Notes under the pieces: model-generated
The model's input: the letters and a program-made list of their open reading frames with translations, nothing else
What the model was told of the DNA's origin: nothing
Database searches by the model: none
Source of the DNA: Xenoacremonium recifei
Lineage: Eukaryota > Ascomycota > Sordariomycetes > Hypocreales > Nectriaceae
DNA: 64,000 nt
Direction: 5' to 3'
Assembly: GCA_012184525.1 (NCBI GenBank)
Contig: WOFQ01000001.1
Span: forward strand, 2,480,001-2,544,000
Part shown: piece after piece, positions 35,004-47,670 of the stretch
Layout: the number at the start of each line of letters is the position of its first letter
How positions within the stretch are numbered: the stretch's first letter is position 1
Translations under genes and position numbers: made by a program

Positions 35004-35644
35004 AAGGGATGTTTCTGCACGGTTGGGTCGGAGGTGATACCAGGCAAGGCGTTGAAGGAGTTGAGTCGTAATGGTTTCGGTTGGCCGGTTGGTTGCATGG
35101 ACGGTGTTCACTGCATGAAATGTTTGGGTATCATTATGTCCTCTAGTAATGAATGTATCGATGCAGAAGTTGAGCTGATCCGAGAGTCATTTTCGCCGTT
35201 GAGATTCTTGATGCCACTTAATAGCTTAAAGATCAACGTCGGGTTCTGTCTCTTCCAGGCTTAGAGATCGGCGCCCTGTATCTCGAGACTGTCTGCGGCT
35301 GGATACAATGTGCAAGGGATAATGGAGCTGAAATCCAGACCAAGCAGGGGTTTGGCCAAATCAACATGAGCCCAACCTCCTCTCATTCGACGTGCATGGG
35401 GCCTGCACTTGACGCAACGGAACACCATCCCTTCCTGGGCGGCTAAAGGCCAGCGAGATCCCTGTAGCGGCCGCCGCGCTGCATGAGACGGAGGATTCGA
35501 CGATGCCTGACAGCACAAAGTAGCATTTGGCCCCCAACTGCGGTGTCGACTCTGCAGATAGGCAGTGGGATTTTTGCATAAAGCTGAGAGGCTGGCGCGG
35601 CGCTTCGTCCTGAGCATCAAACCCCGCAAGTTGTCGGCTTCAAT
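35004..35644. other. Intergenic: kinesin 3' flank and AAA+ promoter
   Basis: Both neighbours are on the plus strand. Short frames on both strands (for example 35261-35629 minus) are without recognisable content. Confidence 0.4.
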
Positions 35645-38600
35645 ATGGCGACCACAGATGAGCTGAACGGTAGTAACCTGCTTGACTCTACACTACCAGG
35701 TATGTGGAAACAACTGCTTTCAATTTCATGAACTGCCCACATCTACTCATTTCCTTGAACACCTCTGTTCTAATTGCCACGCCCCTGTAGTACTCAGCGT
35801 CACCGACACCTCGGTTGGGTCTGGGACAACTGGCACCTCTCAACGGACTGACACTCCCGATTCAGATATTGCCTTGCGGAATGAAAAGGATAACTGCGTC
35901 TGCGACCCTCAGTCCGTGGAGATTGGCAATGAAGCCGACGCAGAGCTCCTGGAAGCGGAGCTTCTCGAAGTGCTGGAGGGTGACCTCGATATCGACAGCG
36001 ATGAGGCTGGGTTGAAAGCTAAAAAAGCAGCGGGAAAAAAATCTAAAAGCCGCAGGAAAGACGGCGGTGACAACTCCGATGAGGAAGATTTGAACGACGC
36101 CTTGTCTGAAGTCAGTGTGGACTCCTACGATGTCTACTACGCGACACGACGTGCGAGGCCACTCAACACCTCGGCTCTTTACGACCTTTACGTGAAACGC
36201 GTGAAGAAGTTCCATGGTGAAATGGACACAAAGAAGGCCCCAAGGCTTGTGAAGAGCTTCATCGATTACGTGCAAGACTTGGAATCTCGCGTGAAAGAGC
36301 TGGAGACTGTGGCTGGGGTATGGCGCCCTGGAACCCCAACTAGCCAGGATGGAAACAATGAAACCAAAGCTGGAGAAGGTGACAAGTCTGAGCAAAAGAC
36401 TGAAGAAGAAGAGCCCCTCGTCCGAGAGGCCACGCTTGAGACTAAGTTCTACTTCCTCGACAGTCAGCTTGACCAGTCTGGCGCGCTTCGCAGTGATGTC
36501 ACAGGACAGAAGGGCGTTTTTCGCTCACACGTTGACCCAAAGCATCTCCTTCGAGTTGCTTATGGATTCGAGGGCGAACATGGCCGTGCACCTCCCAAAA
36601 CATCACCCCTAGACGAACTTCCGCCAGGAGCGCGGATCTGGGCGCTTCGCATTGAGTCTGAACCCATTTGCAAATTCTTCCAAACTTTGGTCGACTTCGA
36701 ACTACAAAAGCACAACATCATGGAGATGTTCGCCCCGTTTCGCATCCTTCTGCGAAACGCCGTCACTATAGGTGAGCATCTCGAGGCTCTTGAGAAGAAA
36801 TTCGGGTGCGTACTTCAGCATATCTCCTTTCTACCGAAGACTTACTCACTGAATTATGTAGAGGCGAAAATGGTAAAGAGAACGTCATACAAAGTGAGGG
36901 TGCCGAAGTGAAGCAAGCCAATACATCCGAAAACGACGCCGATAAAGGTAGAGAGACCGCGGAACCAAAGGCACCCAAAGATGCCCCCAAACCGACAACA
37001 CAGTCAGACAGCCCCGACCCTAGCGGAGAGGAGGAGGTATCCAAAGATGATGCAGCCCCTGGCGTGGAAGAGAAGCAAAATGACTCCGAGCCTGAATATG
37101 AAACCCGCCTTGCTCTGGACCACTTCCGTGTGCTTAAAGGCTTCCTAGACAAGTACCTTGGCCAGAGCTTGCAAACATACGAGCGCATAAAGGAGGGCAA
37201 GGATTCTAAAGTGTCGTTCCCCAATCTTTGGATGCTTTTCGATGCCGAAAACACTATCTATTGCCCGGCTAAGCGCGGTGGCCCTCAACGTCTTTGGAAC
37301 AGCATTGAAGACGAGAACTTTGAGACAAAAGAAAGGCAAACACCCCAAGCATACCGGGTCCTCGCTACGGCCGGAGGCATCCCAATAAAGGCCGGCTTCG
37401 CAAGTCAACCAGAGTTCCCTACAGCGCTCCAGCTGCCCTTCCGATATTGGAGACTATTGAAAAAGCAGGAGAGAGAATCTCAGAGTCAGCAGAGAATGAA
37501 GGATAAATATAGCAACCTTGTAGTATACTGCTACTGGGTTGACTACGACACCAAAAGGTGGGGAACTGTCCCGGATGCCTTCATATTTCGGCCTTTCGAG
37601 GGCGAGGTTGAGATTACCTCACTTGAAGCATATCCAGTCCGGAAAGGCCGGCTCCTTTGGGACAGCCTAAAAGAACGCGGTCATAAATTCATCAAGATGA
37701 CTTCAGTGTCTCATTGGGCATACGAGGGGCTCACCGTGGGCAATCCTCGGGATAGAGAAGAGGTAAACGTGTTACTAAGACGTGAGATTCAGAAGCTAAC
37801 TCTGCTTTAGATCAGCAGTTCTGTCATAGTCGACACAAAGCTTGCTGTACAAAATGGTGATGTTGAAGCTCCTGAGTTCAAGAGCGTCAAGGATTTCTGG
37901 TTCGCAAGTCATCGGGACGAAGTTCAAGAAATTTTCAAAGCTAGCTGTAGCGTCGAGTCTTGTTACGAATCAGGCTGTGCCGAGGACGTCTACTCAGATA
38001 TCCAGAAGAAAGAGATTGAGAAGCAAGATACGAAGCTCAAAGCTTTCTTCGACGAATTTGATCAAGAAGATTCTGACGATCAGAACAACACGAACGATGT
38101 TATTGGCCAGCTGATTGAATACATGGAAACTGACGATTTGATCCTTCTGTTGCCTGGGGTTGTCAACGGTTACGCGTTGCGTAATAGGAAATGGGGTGAG
38201 AATGAGATGACTTGTATCAAAGTTTCAAGACTAACGAGCTTTCAGTACAACTCAATCTTGACAACTTGCAGCCTGTAAACCAGCTTGCAGGATGGAATGA
38301 TCTTGTCCTTCCTAAGGGCCACAAAGAGATGGTCCAGGCAATGGTGGAGATGCATGCAGCTGGAAATAAACCAGCTTGGGGAGTCAGTGAGAAGTTCGAA
38401 GTGGATCTCGTTCGTGGCAAGGGTAGGCGATACTGTATCTCGTTACCAAAAGACTCGAGTGTTGCTAACGATACACAGGGAAAGGATGTATCATCCTACT
38501 GCATGGCGCTCCTGGAGTGGGCAAAACATCAACGGCTGGTATGAATTATGCATTGAATATTCAGTTTATACAGCTAACTCGCGTCTAGAATGTGTAGCAT

Positions 38601-39704
38601 CTTATACGAAGCGACCTTTGTTCCCTATTACCTGCGGTATGCCCTCCCGTCAACCTTTCAAGAGTATTCGCGACTAATTGCTATCATAGGCGACATTGGC
38701 TATCAGCACAAAGAAGTGGAGGACAATCTAGAGAAGCTTTTTGGACTCGCTCACAAATGGGGTTGCGTACTCCTTCTTGATGAGGCTGACGTGTTTCTCG
38801 CAAAGCGAAATGCAAGTTCACTTATGCCATCTCCTTGTCAAAATGCTAACAATTACTAGAAAGACGATGTTAAACGTAATGGGCTTGTTTCTGGTAGGTA
38901 AAGTTGCTGTTAGTATTTTGTATGCGAGGCTAACATAGACTAGTTTTCCTTCGTATTCTGGAGTATTATCCGGGTATTCTGTTCCTTACAACCAACCGCG
39001 TTGGTGCTATTGACGACGCATTCCGTTCGCGACTTCACTTGACACTGTACTATCCTCCTTTAAGCAAGACAAAATCGCTCAAGATCTGGAAGATGAATTT
39101 GCGGCGCCTCAAGGAACAGAACGAAGCTCGAGCAAGGGATGGTCGCCCACAGATCATTATCGAGAAGAGGAAGATCCTTGATTATGCCGAGAACGCCTAC
39201 GAAGTTCTCCATTGGAACGGGCGTCAGATTCGCAACGCGTTTCAGACAGCACTGGCGCTTGCCGAGTTCAAGGCCCAGGAGAACGACAAGAAGTCTCCAG
39301 TCATCGGAAAGGACCAGTTTAAGACAATCGCCATCGCATCAGAGCAGTTCGACTTGTATTTGAAGTCGACTCATGGTATGGACGAGGAGCGGATTGCCCA
39401 GCGGGATCGCGTACGTGTTGATCACCTTGTGAATCCTAAGGGTCGCTTGAAAGAACTCTCGGAGACGGACACTTCTGATTCAGACTCCGACAACGGATCT
39501 TCCAGTGAGGGAGAGTCAGATCTCTCAGAGTCTGAGCCTGACTCCTCGGATGAGTCCTCCGACGGCGGTGCGAAGCGAAAGGCCAAAGCAAAGGCGAAGA
39601 AGGGCAGTAAGAAGGAAAAGAAGGGAAAGGAGAAGGAGAAGAAAGAGAAGGATGCGAAGGATAAGAAGAAGAAAAAGAAGAAGGACGACTCTGATGAATC
39701 CTGA
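35645..39704 (+). CDS. Fungal AAA+ ATPase with long N-terminal region and charged tail, 1185 aa
   Basis: Ten exons: 35645-35699, 35791-36805, 36862-37762, 37811-38195, 38246-38422, 38479-38538, 38589-38636, 38690-38811, 38860-38893 and 38944-39704. Phases close throughout. The N-terminal half has acidic linkers, a coiled-coil patch (YVQDLESRVKELE) and two globular blocks (HLLRVAYGFEG...; VVYCYWVDYDTKRWGTVPDAF) typical of the large fungal AAA+ family with a DUF7025-like region. The ATPase core has Walker A GAPGVGKT at 854-861, Walker B LLLDEAD with D911 and E912, sensor-1 FLTTNRVG and the arginine-finger region DDAFRSRLHL. The tail switches from Ser/Asp/Glu repeats to Lys repeats. The intron after residue 921 is GC-AG. 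The cellular role is unknown; an organelle targeting signal is not evident. Confidence 0.87.
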
Positions 39705-40693
39705 AGGTGAGGTTTTGCAAGTCCATAATCAGACCTCGGGGACTTATGATGGACAAGATGGCTGAGGACAAGGACCGAATACGGTAAGACGTGCACCTCT
39801 TTCAATTATTTACTATATACGTTTCCTAGATTATTCTCTCATGTCAACAAGATCATGTCATTCTTGGATCTGATTGGTGTGATGTGGTTTTTCCGCGTAG
39901 AGGCTCCTTCGCGAAAACCTGGTTGCAGCTCCTTTTTCGGATAGCATTCAACCTCTTCGATGGGTACCTGTAAGAAAAGAATGTTCCATGCAGAACACGC
40001 AGATTCTAGAGACTGCCTTAGCTTCTCCTAAGGGATCGCGCGTTTTCTATTTGCCTGTCTAATTCGTACCTGCAGACGATTTCCAGACTAAAAGGCGGCA
40101 GCTAGTTTCTCTTCCGTTTTGCATGGCCCAGTGCCACCGTTTTTTTTTTCTTCGCCCCTTGGACAAAACGGTGGTGACAGCATCAGCATCCCTCCGCCCA
40201 TAGCCGGATCACACGATGCCGGATCCGGGGCAGGCCAACGGCTCGAAGCTGCTGGCCGATCTATAAGCTATGCACCTTAAGGTATATTCCCGGTGGCCGC
40301 CTTTCCATCCTTGGGGCGTTTTGCTCATGCTCTGCATACATTAGGTAACAAAAACCAGTCCGTCGCAGAGCCAACTTCGGCACCTCCAGAAAACTTCTCC
40401 CTGCCACGCATTCTCACTCCACCAGCACCCACTTGACATCATGATGCCTTTCCGTTATGGGATCGTGCGGAGGGGCTCAGGGCGACGTCTTGCCGGGAGA
40501 TCCAGAGATCCATCTGGCCGTTGTGATTACGAGCCTCCCACATGACTACATGAGTTTCTCATTCCTGGCATCGGAGGCGACGGTATAAGTATAACATGCC
40601 GGCCATACGTATATGGGACGCCCATCCTCGACGATAGCATCAACTACCATCTAGTCATTGTGTGCTGGAAACGACTCGACTTCCTCGGTCACA
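39705..40693. other. Intergenic: AAA+ 3' flank and PRM10 promoter
   Basis: Two plus-strand genes flank it. It includes a T-run at about 40140-40148 and pyrimidine-rich DNA nearer the next start. No coding frame is supported. Confidence 0.4.
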
Positions 40694-43153
40694 ATGGACG
40701 GGTCACAATCCAACTCTTCTCCCGAGGACTCCGACGCTGACCCTTTCCCCTTGTCCTCTCAAGCCCACATCCATGGATCTGGACAATTGAGTCCTACAAA
40801 CCCGGCAGCAAAGAAGGAAAAGGGGCGCGTTCGGTTCAACAGCAATGCCGCTGCAACTCAGCCTACTCCAGGCCCCTCGCATGTTCCAACTCTGCCGTCT
40901 GTGCCTGCGCATCGAGAGGCACCAATCCAGATGCCGAGGCCTTCGTTGTTGCGTGGAAACTCTGCGGGCTCCGTAACCGGGGCCGAGGAACATGATGAGC
41001 ATCTGGATCCGGCCCCAGACTCAGAAAAGGCTCTCTCTGCCGCTCTTGCACAGGCACGAGCTCGACAAGTGGCGGCCAACGTCAAATTGGCTGCTAAAAG
41101 AGATTCGCCGCCGGGCTCAAGGATGTCAATGGAGTCTAACGCTGAAACGGTGTACAGCGATGGCGAGCTCATCCCTAGTGAGCGAGGAATACCTCTTCAG
41201 AATCTGTCGGGAAACGAACATTCGGCCCACGACAAGGATCAAGCCCAGGAAGCTCATCATCAAGCTCTGAAAGAGGAGGCTTACCATCTCGTAAGGTCTC
41301 ATACGCAACGATTTGTGGAAAAGAAGGACCATCCACAGCCAGAACACACGCATGAAGAGCATGCACCTCTCACCGAGATCAACGACGGGAACTATGATGG
41401 CGTATACGCTGTACCTCCCCCTCAACACTATCGCGGCAGTGTCCTTTCTCAACTTTTGAAGCTATACAAGCCTCCGGAAGTCAGCCAGGGGCACAACCGG
41501 CAATCCAGCGCATCTTCGATTGGCGGGTTCAGCACTCCAGGATCAGGCTCGGGCTCCGTGACGCCCACGAGACGGAAATGGTACGAACAGAACCGGTCTC
41601 AGGAGACACTGGCGAATCTCGTCGAAGCATCAGCACGCCTGGCAAACCCCAATACGCATGATCCCAAGGGTAACGGCAAGAAACGCCCTCCAATGCATAA
41701 GCGTACGGGCAGTAACTCGCGCCTTAGCCGGATGTGGGAAAGGGAGGAGGTCCGGATCACTGTGCACATCGCCGAGACACTCTCGCGACAAGAGTACATC
41801 ATCAAACTTTGCCGAGCTCTCATGCTTTTTGGAGCGCCTACTCATCGACTGGAGGAGTACCTCAAAATGACAGCTAGGGTTCTTGAGATTGACGGCCAAT
41901 TCCTGTATCTGCCGGGGTGCATGATTATCTCTTTCGACGATAAGTCAACGCACACGACAGAAGTGAGGATTTGTCGTTCGGCTCAGGGCATTGACCTTGG
42001 AAAGCTGAAGGATGTCCACCTTGTCTACAAAGAGGTCATGCACGACGTTATCGGCGTTGACGAGGGCACGGAGAAGTTGGACAAGATTATGGACGCCAAA
42101 GACAAATTCCCGGTCTGGCTCAGAGTCCTCGTCTTCGGGTTGACGAGTGTGACGGCAGCGCCTTTCTCTTTCAAGGCCCGGCTCATTGATCTTCCCCTCC
42201 TCTTTTGCTTCGGTTGCCTAGTTGGCATATTGCAACTCATTGTTGCGCCAAGGTCGAGTCTATACAACAATGTTTTCGAGGTGAGCGCTACGGTGCTTGT
42301 TAGCTTCCTCGCCAGAGCCTTTGGCAGCATCAGGGGAGGCAGCTTGTTCTGTTTCTCGGCACTCGCTCAAGGTGGGATCGTGATGCTACTGCCAGGTTAT
42401 CTTGTTTGTAAGTCATCTTAGCCACTCTGTTCCCTTCATGACAGACATTAACATGGCGCAGTGTGTTCGGCTTTGGAACTACAATCTCGAGCTATTGTTC
42501 CTGGCTCTATCCGTATAGTCTACGCCTGCATTTATTGTCTCTTCCTCGGTTTCGGTATAATGGTTGGCGCAGCGCTCTACGGCCTTTTCGACAGCAATGC
42601 GACATCCGAGACGACTTGCTCTAACCCTATCTCAAGCGAAGTCACTTTCGCCTTTGTGCCGCTCTTTGTTATATGCATCAGCATTCTCTATCAGGCCAAA
42701 TGGAGGCAGATGCCTGTCATGGTCATCGTCGCCTTCACTGGTTATATCGTCAACTACTACAGCAGCCTGAAGTTTGTGGCGAGCCCTCAGATTGCCAGCA
42801 CCTTGGGCGCCTTGTGTGTTGGCGTGCTGGCAAACCTCTACTCACGGGTCCGACACGGCGTTGCTGCTGCCACCCTCATCCCGGCTATCTTCACACAGGT
42901 GCCTGGAGGGCTGGCATCAACGGGCGGCCTTTTGAGTGGCTTGAAGACTGCCAACGAGCTGACCAACTCTACACAAACGGTCAACGGAACGAGCTCGGTT
43001 TCCCTGTCGACGGACGAGTCATTGAACACTGTGGTCTTCGATGTTGCAGCTTCGATGATCCAAATTGCTATCGGAATTGCCGTTGGGCTTTTCCTCAGCG
43101 CATTGCTCATTTACCCTCTGGGCAAACGGAGAAGCGGTCTCTTCAGCTTCTGA
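40694..43153 (+). CDS. PRM10: PRM10-like ThrE/DUF1212-family membrane protein, 801 aa
   Basis: Two exons: 40694-42407 and 42462-43153, with donor GTAAGT. The first ~340 residues are disordered, Ser/Pro/His-rich. The ThrE domain starts at about 355 (TLSRQEYIIKLCRALMLFGA, THRLEEYLKMTARVLEI, GCMIISFDDKSTHTTEVR), and about ten membrane helices follow, interrupted by the intron at GYLV/LCSALELQS. The GSLFCFSALAQGGIVMLLPG and TLIPAIFTQVPGGLAS stretches are typical. Bacterial ThrE exports threonine and serine; yeast Prm10 is induced by pheromone, but its transport activity is not established. The ATG at 40694 was chosen because the upstream extension starts at a TTG. Confidence 0.88.
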
Positions 43154-43970
43154 TCTTTGGGGTTCCTTTCTTTTTCTTCGTGCGCTTTCAAATTGCATAG
43201 CGACGGTTTGTTATTTCCTGGGGTTAGCATCAAAAGGAGTCCAAGGTTGGGATAAAATTTCTTCATAGCCATAGACGCTATAAGTCGAGATGGTTATACA
43301 GTTGGGTGGATTATTGTACAAGGCGTTTATGGACAATGACAGGGCGCATGAAAGCGTCGATCATTCATTGATAATATGTCAGGACTTACGAGTCGGGCAA
43401 AATGCACAGCCCAAGGAGAGGATGTCGCATCGACCAAGATCTAGATAAGATAATTGTACCTTGCATTAGATCTGTGTCAAATTTCCCCTGCCAAGAACTT
43501 CTTCGAGAATGCTGTTCGTAGATGCTGTTCCGCCCCGGAAAAGGGGTATATCGCCATCATCCTTGTAAATTGCCCACCCGTTCCCTTGAGAAGTTTGTGA
43601 CGAAGCACCTGATCCATTGATGGAGATGGATGGAGAACGAAGAGGGGAAGAATTGGGCAATATGGCGAATCTAGACCGGAATGTTTTTGCCACCATTCTA
43701 GTTCTCCGGTCACTGACCAAGTTCGGGTTTATGAGCCGGGCTGCTACTAATAATGGAATGCAAACGACGTCTAAAACGGTGGAGATCCCGGTCTGCCGCC
43801 TTCTTCCGTTTAGCATTCAGGTTGGCGCCGTTTATCAATCAGCGGTTCCAGAAATATTGTCAGATTTATATTGTAAATGTATTTCTTTAATTTCCCTAAC
43901 GGTGATTCATGCATCCTGTCTTCCAGATGCACAACATCTGAAAAGTATTTGTTGTTCATTAAAGACGAAA
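43154..43970. other. Convergent 3' flanks of PRM10 and the STAND-like gene
   Basis: 817 bases between convergent stops. A minus-strand frame of 116 codons at 43466-43816 overlaps a second equally plausible frame and has no recognisable motif, so neither was called. Confidence 0.4.
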
Positions 43971-46308
43971 CTAATCTTCATCGCTCGTATCGGTGTCCTC
44001 TGAGTCCAGATCGGAATCACTATCCAATGTAGCCCTTCGCCGAGGACGAAGATCCTTCTTCGACAATTGCGTATCCTCGTCGAGATGCTGAACACTCGAG
44101 TCCTGCTTCCATCCATCAACATATTCCTCCACGTAAAGTTCGATGAAGTCCGTCTCTTCGACGCAGCTTCTCATTGAACAGACATCCGTCATCACGAGTT
44201 TGACTACCGCTTCTGCATCCTGTATCGCCTTGAGCAGGCCTTCTAAAACTTCTGTGCGCTCATCCTGGGTTCCTGGCATCCGCGACAGTGAGTCAATGAT
44301 GATAAAGATAGGGTCCTGAGACGAGAAAGCATCGAGTGCCTGACGAAATAGCTTCAGCGCTTTGGCGACTCGTTTGCGGACCTTCTTTCGCTGTGAAGGG
44401 TCTTCGAGGACTGCAATGGGGACTTCACCCTTGCTTTGAAATGTCTGGGTAAGTAGTTGTGCATTGAGCGAGTTGAGCATTGCAAGCGGTCCGGACTGTT
44501 TCTCGTCCGGAGAGTCATTCGCTCGGATGCCGCAGTGGTAAGAAAGCACTATCGGCTTTGACTTGTTTGCCTTGAAGCTCTTGGCCAAAAATGACGCTGC
44601 GAAGGTGAGGGGGTTAAGGATCTCTTCTGGCGCGTTTTCGGGTTCTACTAGAAGAATCTGGGATTGATCCTCTTGTAACCACCTTTGGACTTCCTCCGAT
44701 ACGAGTATGTAGCGAGCTTGGTCCTTTTCGGCTCCTGAGAATCTCTCAAAATTGTCAAGGCATTCTTCGACATCCTGCCAAGGGACAGAGATATTAAGGC
44801 CTTTGTATATCGAGCGAACAAGCTCTAGAGAGTCGTGAATAGAGCGAACACTATGAGCACTCCTAACACTGAGAGCAGGAGACGGGGCTCGAAGGGTATT
44901 GAGAAACGTTCCTGGTGGTGCTCCCAGCCGTTTCTGTGCCTCGGCTTGATACTCATCCACTGTGCGACTGTGAGCCTCTTATCCATGCCTAGACAAAGCA
45001 CCAACCCGAAACAACTCACATGTACCAGTTCGCGGATCGAAATAAGGACTGCTGGTCAAGAAGACATAGTAGTTGGTCGTGACCTGCGCGCCAGATGTCG
45101 ATGATTGTCGTTGTCGCTCTGTTTCTTCCATTCTCTCGATAAGTAACCTCCCTTGATTGCCAAACTCCGAGACAACAGCATTTTGCCACTCCTTGGTCTG
45201 TTGTTCTCTCTCATCGGCGCGTTTCTCCATGTCTACGAAGCTGTAAGTTAGCCGCCTGTTACCTCGTCCACCCATTGTCTCCGCGTCTTACCTTGAAGCA
45301 TCCTTTGCATGTTGGAAATATCCATGCGGCCCCCGATCGCGTGCTGCTCGATTCGTCCCAGTCTCTGCGCAGCGCAAAGATCGGCCTCGGCTTTGAAATC
45401 TGCTAAGGCGAGGTCGAGCTCTTCGATTGCGCGGGACACCTCATGGCCATATCTGGCACCTTTCACGGCGGCAGAGAAACCCTTTTCTATTCAAACCAAG
45501 TTAGTCTCAGGATGCCAGTGATTGATGGATGTTTTCGTGGGCATACTGGCCAGGCCCTTATCCAACTCTTTTACAATGCAATTCAGTAACGAGAAGACAG
45601 CGAGAAACACTGAATCAGCACAGAAGTGTAACTTAGGTGATTTGTATACACCTAGCAGGACTCGTGTACTTTCAAGCTTTTGAGGGATAGTTGCGACTGC
45701 AGCAGCGATGTCGTGCCGCAAGTGATCCGCTCTGTCGATGGCGCCCAGAATCATGGTGAAGCTGCCAAGTAGAACGGTGCCGTAGGTGTCATTGGGCACA
45801 AATGATAGGAGCTGATTCAGCGTCGTCTTGTTGTCGCCTGCCTTCCGAAAGACTTTTCGAATAATACCCATGCAACTCTTCACTTCAGCGGCGTCCTGAT
45901 ACCGCTTCTCCATCTTGGTGGCAATCTCAACCACGTCCTCCATAGTGTACTTGTCCGGACTCTTGATCTCGATATTTAACTTCTTGTCTAACTTACGATC
46001 CTTGATCATGGTGCTGAAGTCGGCAAGGGTTTTCTTGAATTCCGCTAATCGCGCAGTAGACTGCGCATAGTAATCCGGCCTATCATTTCAGTCAACTGCT
46101 CAGTCAACATAGGTCAGAACGCTCACTGTTTGGCATCCTCGTTGGCAACAAAGCTGTCAAGCTCGGGAATGAAAGTTGACCCAGTGAGCTGGGTTGCGTC
46201 TTGTCCAAAGACCTGCTGAGGCCGATTCTCGATGAATTCAGAGGCGCTGTTGGAAAGGGTCTTGGGCCGTAGAGTCAGGCCCAGCTCCGCATCGACAACA
46301 ATACTCAT
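43971..46308 (-). CDS. STAND-like protein with N-terminal helical domain and no visible P-loop, 703 aa
   Basis: Five exons: 46308-46127, 46079-45547, 45486-45292, 45232-45020 and 44959-43971. Residues about 60-240 form a helical domain like those at the N-terminus of fungal STAND/NACHT proteins (Goodbye or DUF7708-like): VPNDTYGTVLLGSFTMILGA, HLRHDIAAAVATIPQKLE, SPKLHFCADSVFLAVFSLLN. A coiled coil follows (about 295-340). The C-terminal half resembles a P-loop NTPase: YILVSEEVQRWLQEDQSQIL, where Walker A would be expected but no GxxxxGKT occurs, then IVLSYHCGIRAND, LAMLNSLNAQLLTQ and the Walker-B-like FIIIDSLSRM. It ends in an acidic Ser/Asp tail with no WD40, ankyrin or TPR repeats. Fungal STAND proteins take part in non-self recognition. 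This one may be a non-catalytic relative. Family assignment is tentative. Confidence 0.72.
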
Positions 46309-47670
46309 GGTGATGCTCGGCCGTCACTCAGGCAGTACGTGCGCATGGAACACAGATAACTTCAAATGTATGTAGAGAAACGCTGCCGTCGAAAATCGAA
46401 CCGTACAGATCAGAAATGGACGACGGCGATGTTGGGTATTACGTTGAGCGAAAATGCCGCCGGGGTGCACAGGGCTGAGCCGCAATTACAGGCGGGGGAG
46501 CTGACGATCTGATTCGAAGTCTGACTTCGTTGGCTACCTCCCGGTTCAGCCCCCAAACCTCCAACGCAGGACTGGGGATTCATTATCTCTCAATTACGGG
46601 CCCCGAATGCAGTCTACGAGAATTGGTGACATAGGAAAATGGCCGAGTAGAGGGTTTTTCATGACTTGGAACCAACGAGTTGAACAGCTGACGAGTTTAC
46701 AACCTTTTGTTACCGTGCGCTCGATCGATGTTCCAGGCGATAAGTCCAGATAATCAATATGTGACTATCCAGTGACGATCGGATTTCATGCGGCTTCTAA
46801 CTACAGAGCGGCTCAGCAATAGCGACACGTCAAGGTCCCCATTCAAGACCCTTCACAGCCACACGATGCAGGTAACACCCGATCGTCGGTATCGTAAACC
46901 AACCAGATCGCGACTTTATGCGATGTCAGACATCCATGCGTCTCAAAACGATTGAATGACGATCGATCTGGTGGCGTCGCGGCACGAGCGGGAGCCATGA
47001 ACTCTGTCAAAGGAGGGCGGCTAGCCGTCGAATGGTTGGATGCAAGCGCTCGACGACAAGACGGAATGTACGTCATCAGCTTTGGGGGCTGTGAAGTTTC
47101 ATGTGAGTGCATTTCGAGGACTCCACGGCCAACATGATACAGCTGAAGTTGCTTGCAACGGTGGTTTCATTTCCCGTCCGTCCACCTCTCATGAATGGTT
47201 CGGATACGTATAGCACGTAAGTATGTATGTACAGGAGCCGTGGGCTAAAAAAAAAAATAATCAATCCCAGCCAGCCATTAATGGCAAAGGCAAAACAGAA
47301 GTCTCGCAGAAGAAGTATGTCAACCGTTAAAAGAAAATATGTCCGAACCGTACCAACGGCACGTGTGTCCAATGTCCGAATGCTCTGCCTCCCCACAAGT
47401 GTCCAATTGCTCTCTGATCCCAACGAGCTTCGCTTGAAGGGAGTAAATGATGAAGCAATGATAAGCACCAACCTGCTTCTCTGCGAGGGAGATCATCACG
47501 ACTGCAAACTGATCAATTGCAGTCGGGAGAAAATTGGAGTAGTCGTAATCCAAGATCCCAACAGAGTTTCTCCCACGTTGCCGCGGGCACCATCTTGCAC
47601 TTTACTTCACGCCATCGCGCCTCGGCCGTCACGCCAGATCCGTTAAGTCGTACAATGTGAGAGAAGCCGT
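46309..47670. other. Intergenic: STAND-like gene promoter and orphan-gene 3' flank
   Basis: 1.4 kb between two minus-strand genes. Open frames at 46952-47137 and 47227-47646 (plus) and 47076-47471 (minus) overlap each other and show no conserved features. No gene supported. Confidence 0.4.

Noticed and set aside
43466..43816. 116-codon minus-strand frame between PRM10 and the STAND-like gene
   Set aside because: A second frame is open over the same bases, no motif is recognisable, and it lies in the convergent 3' flanks.
45610..45651. A 42-nt in-frame GTGTAT...TTCAG segment inside exon 2 of the STAND-like gene that could be an intron
   Set aside because: It is a multiple of three without stops, and the translated segment YKSPKLHFCADS fits the helical domain, so it was kept as coding. 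Partial retention cannot be excluded.
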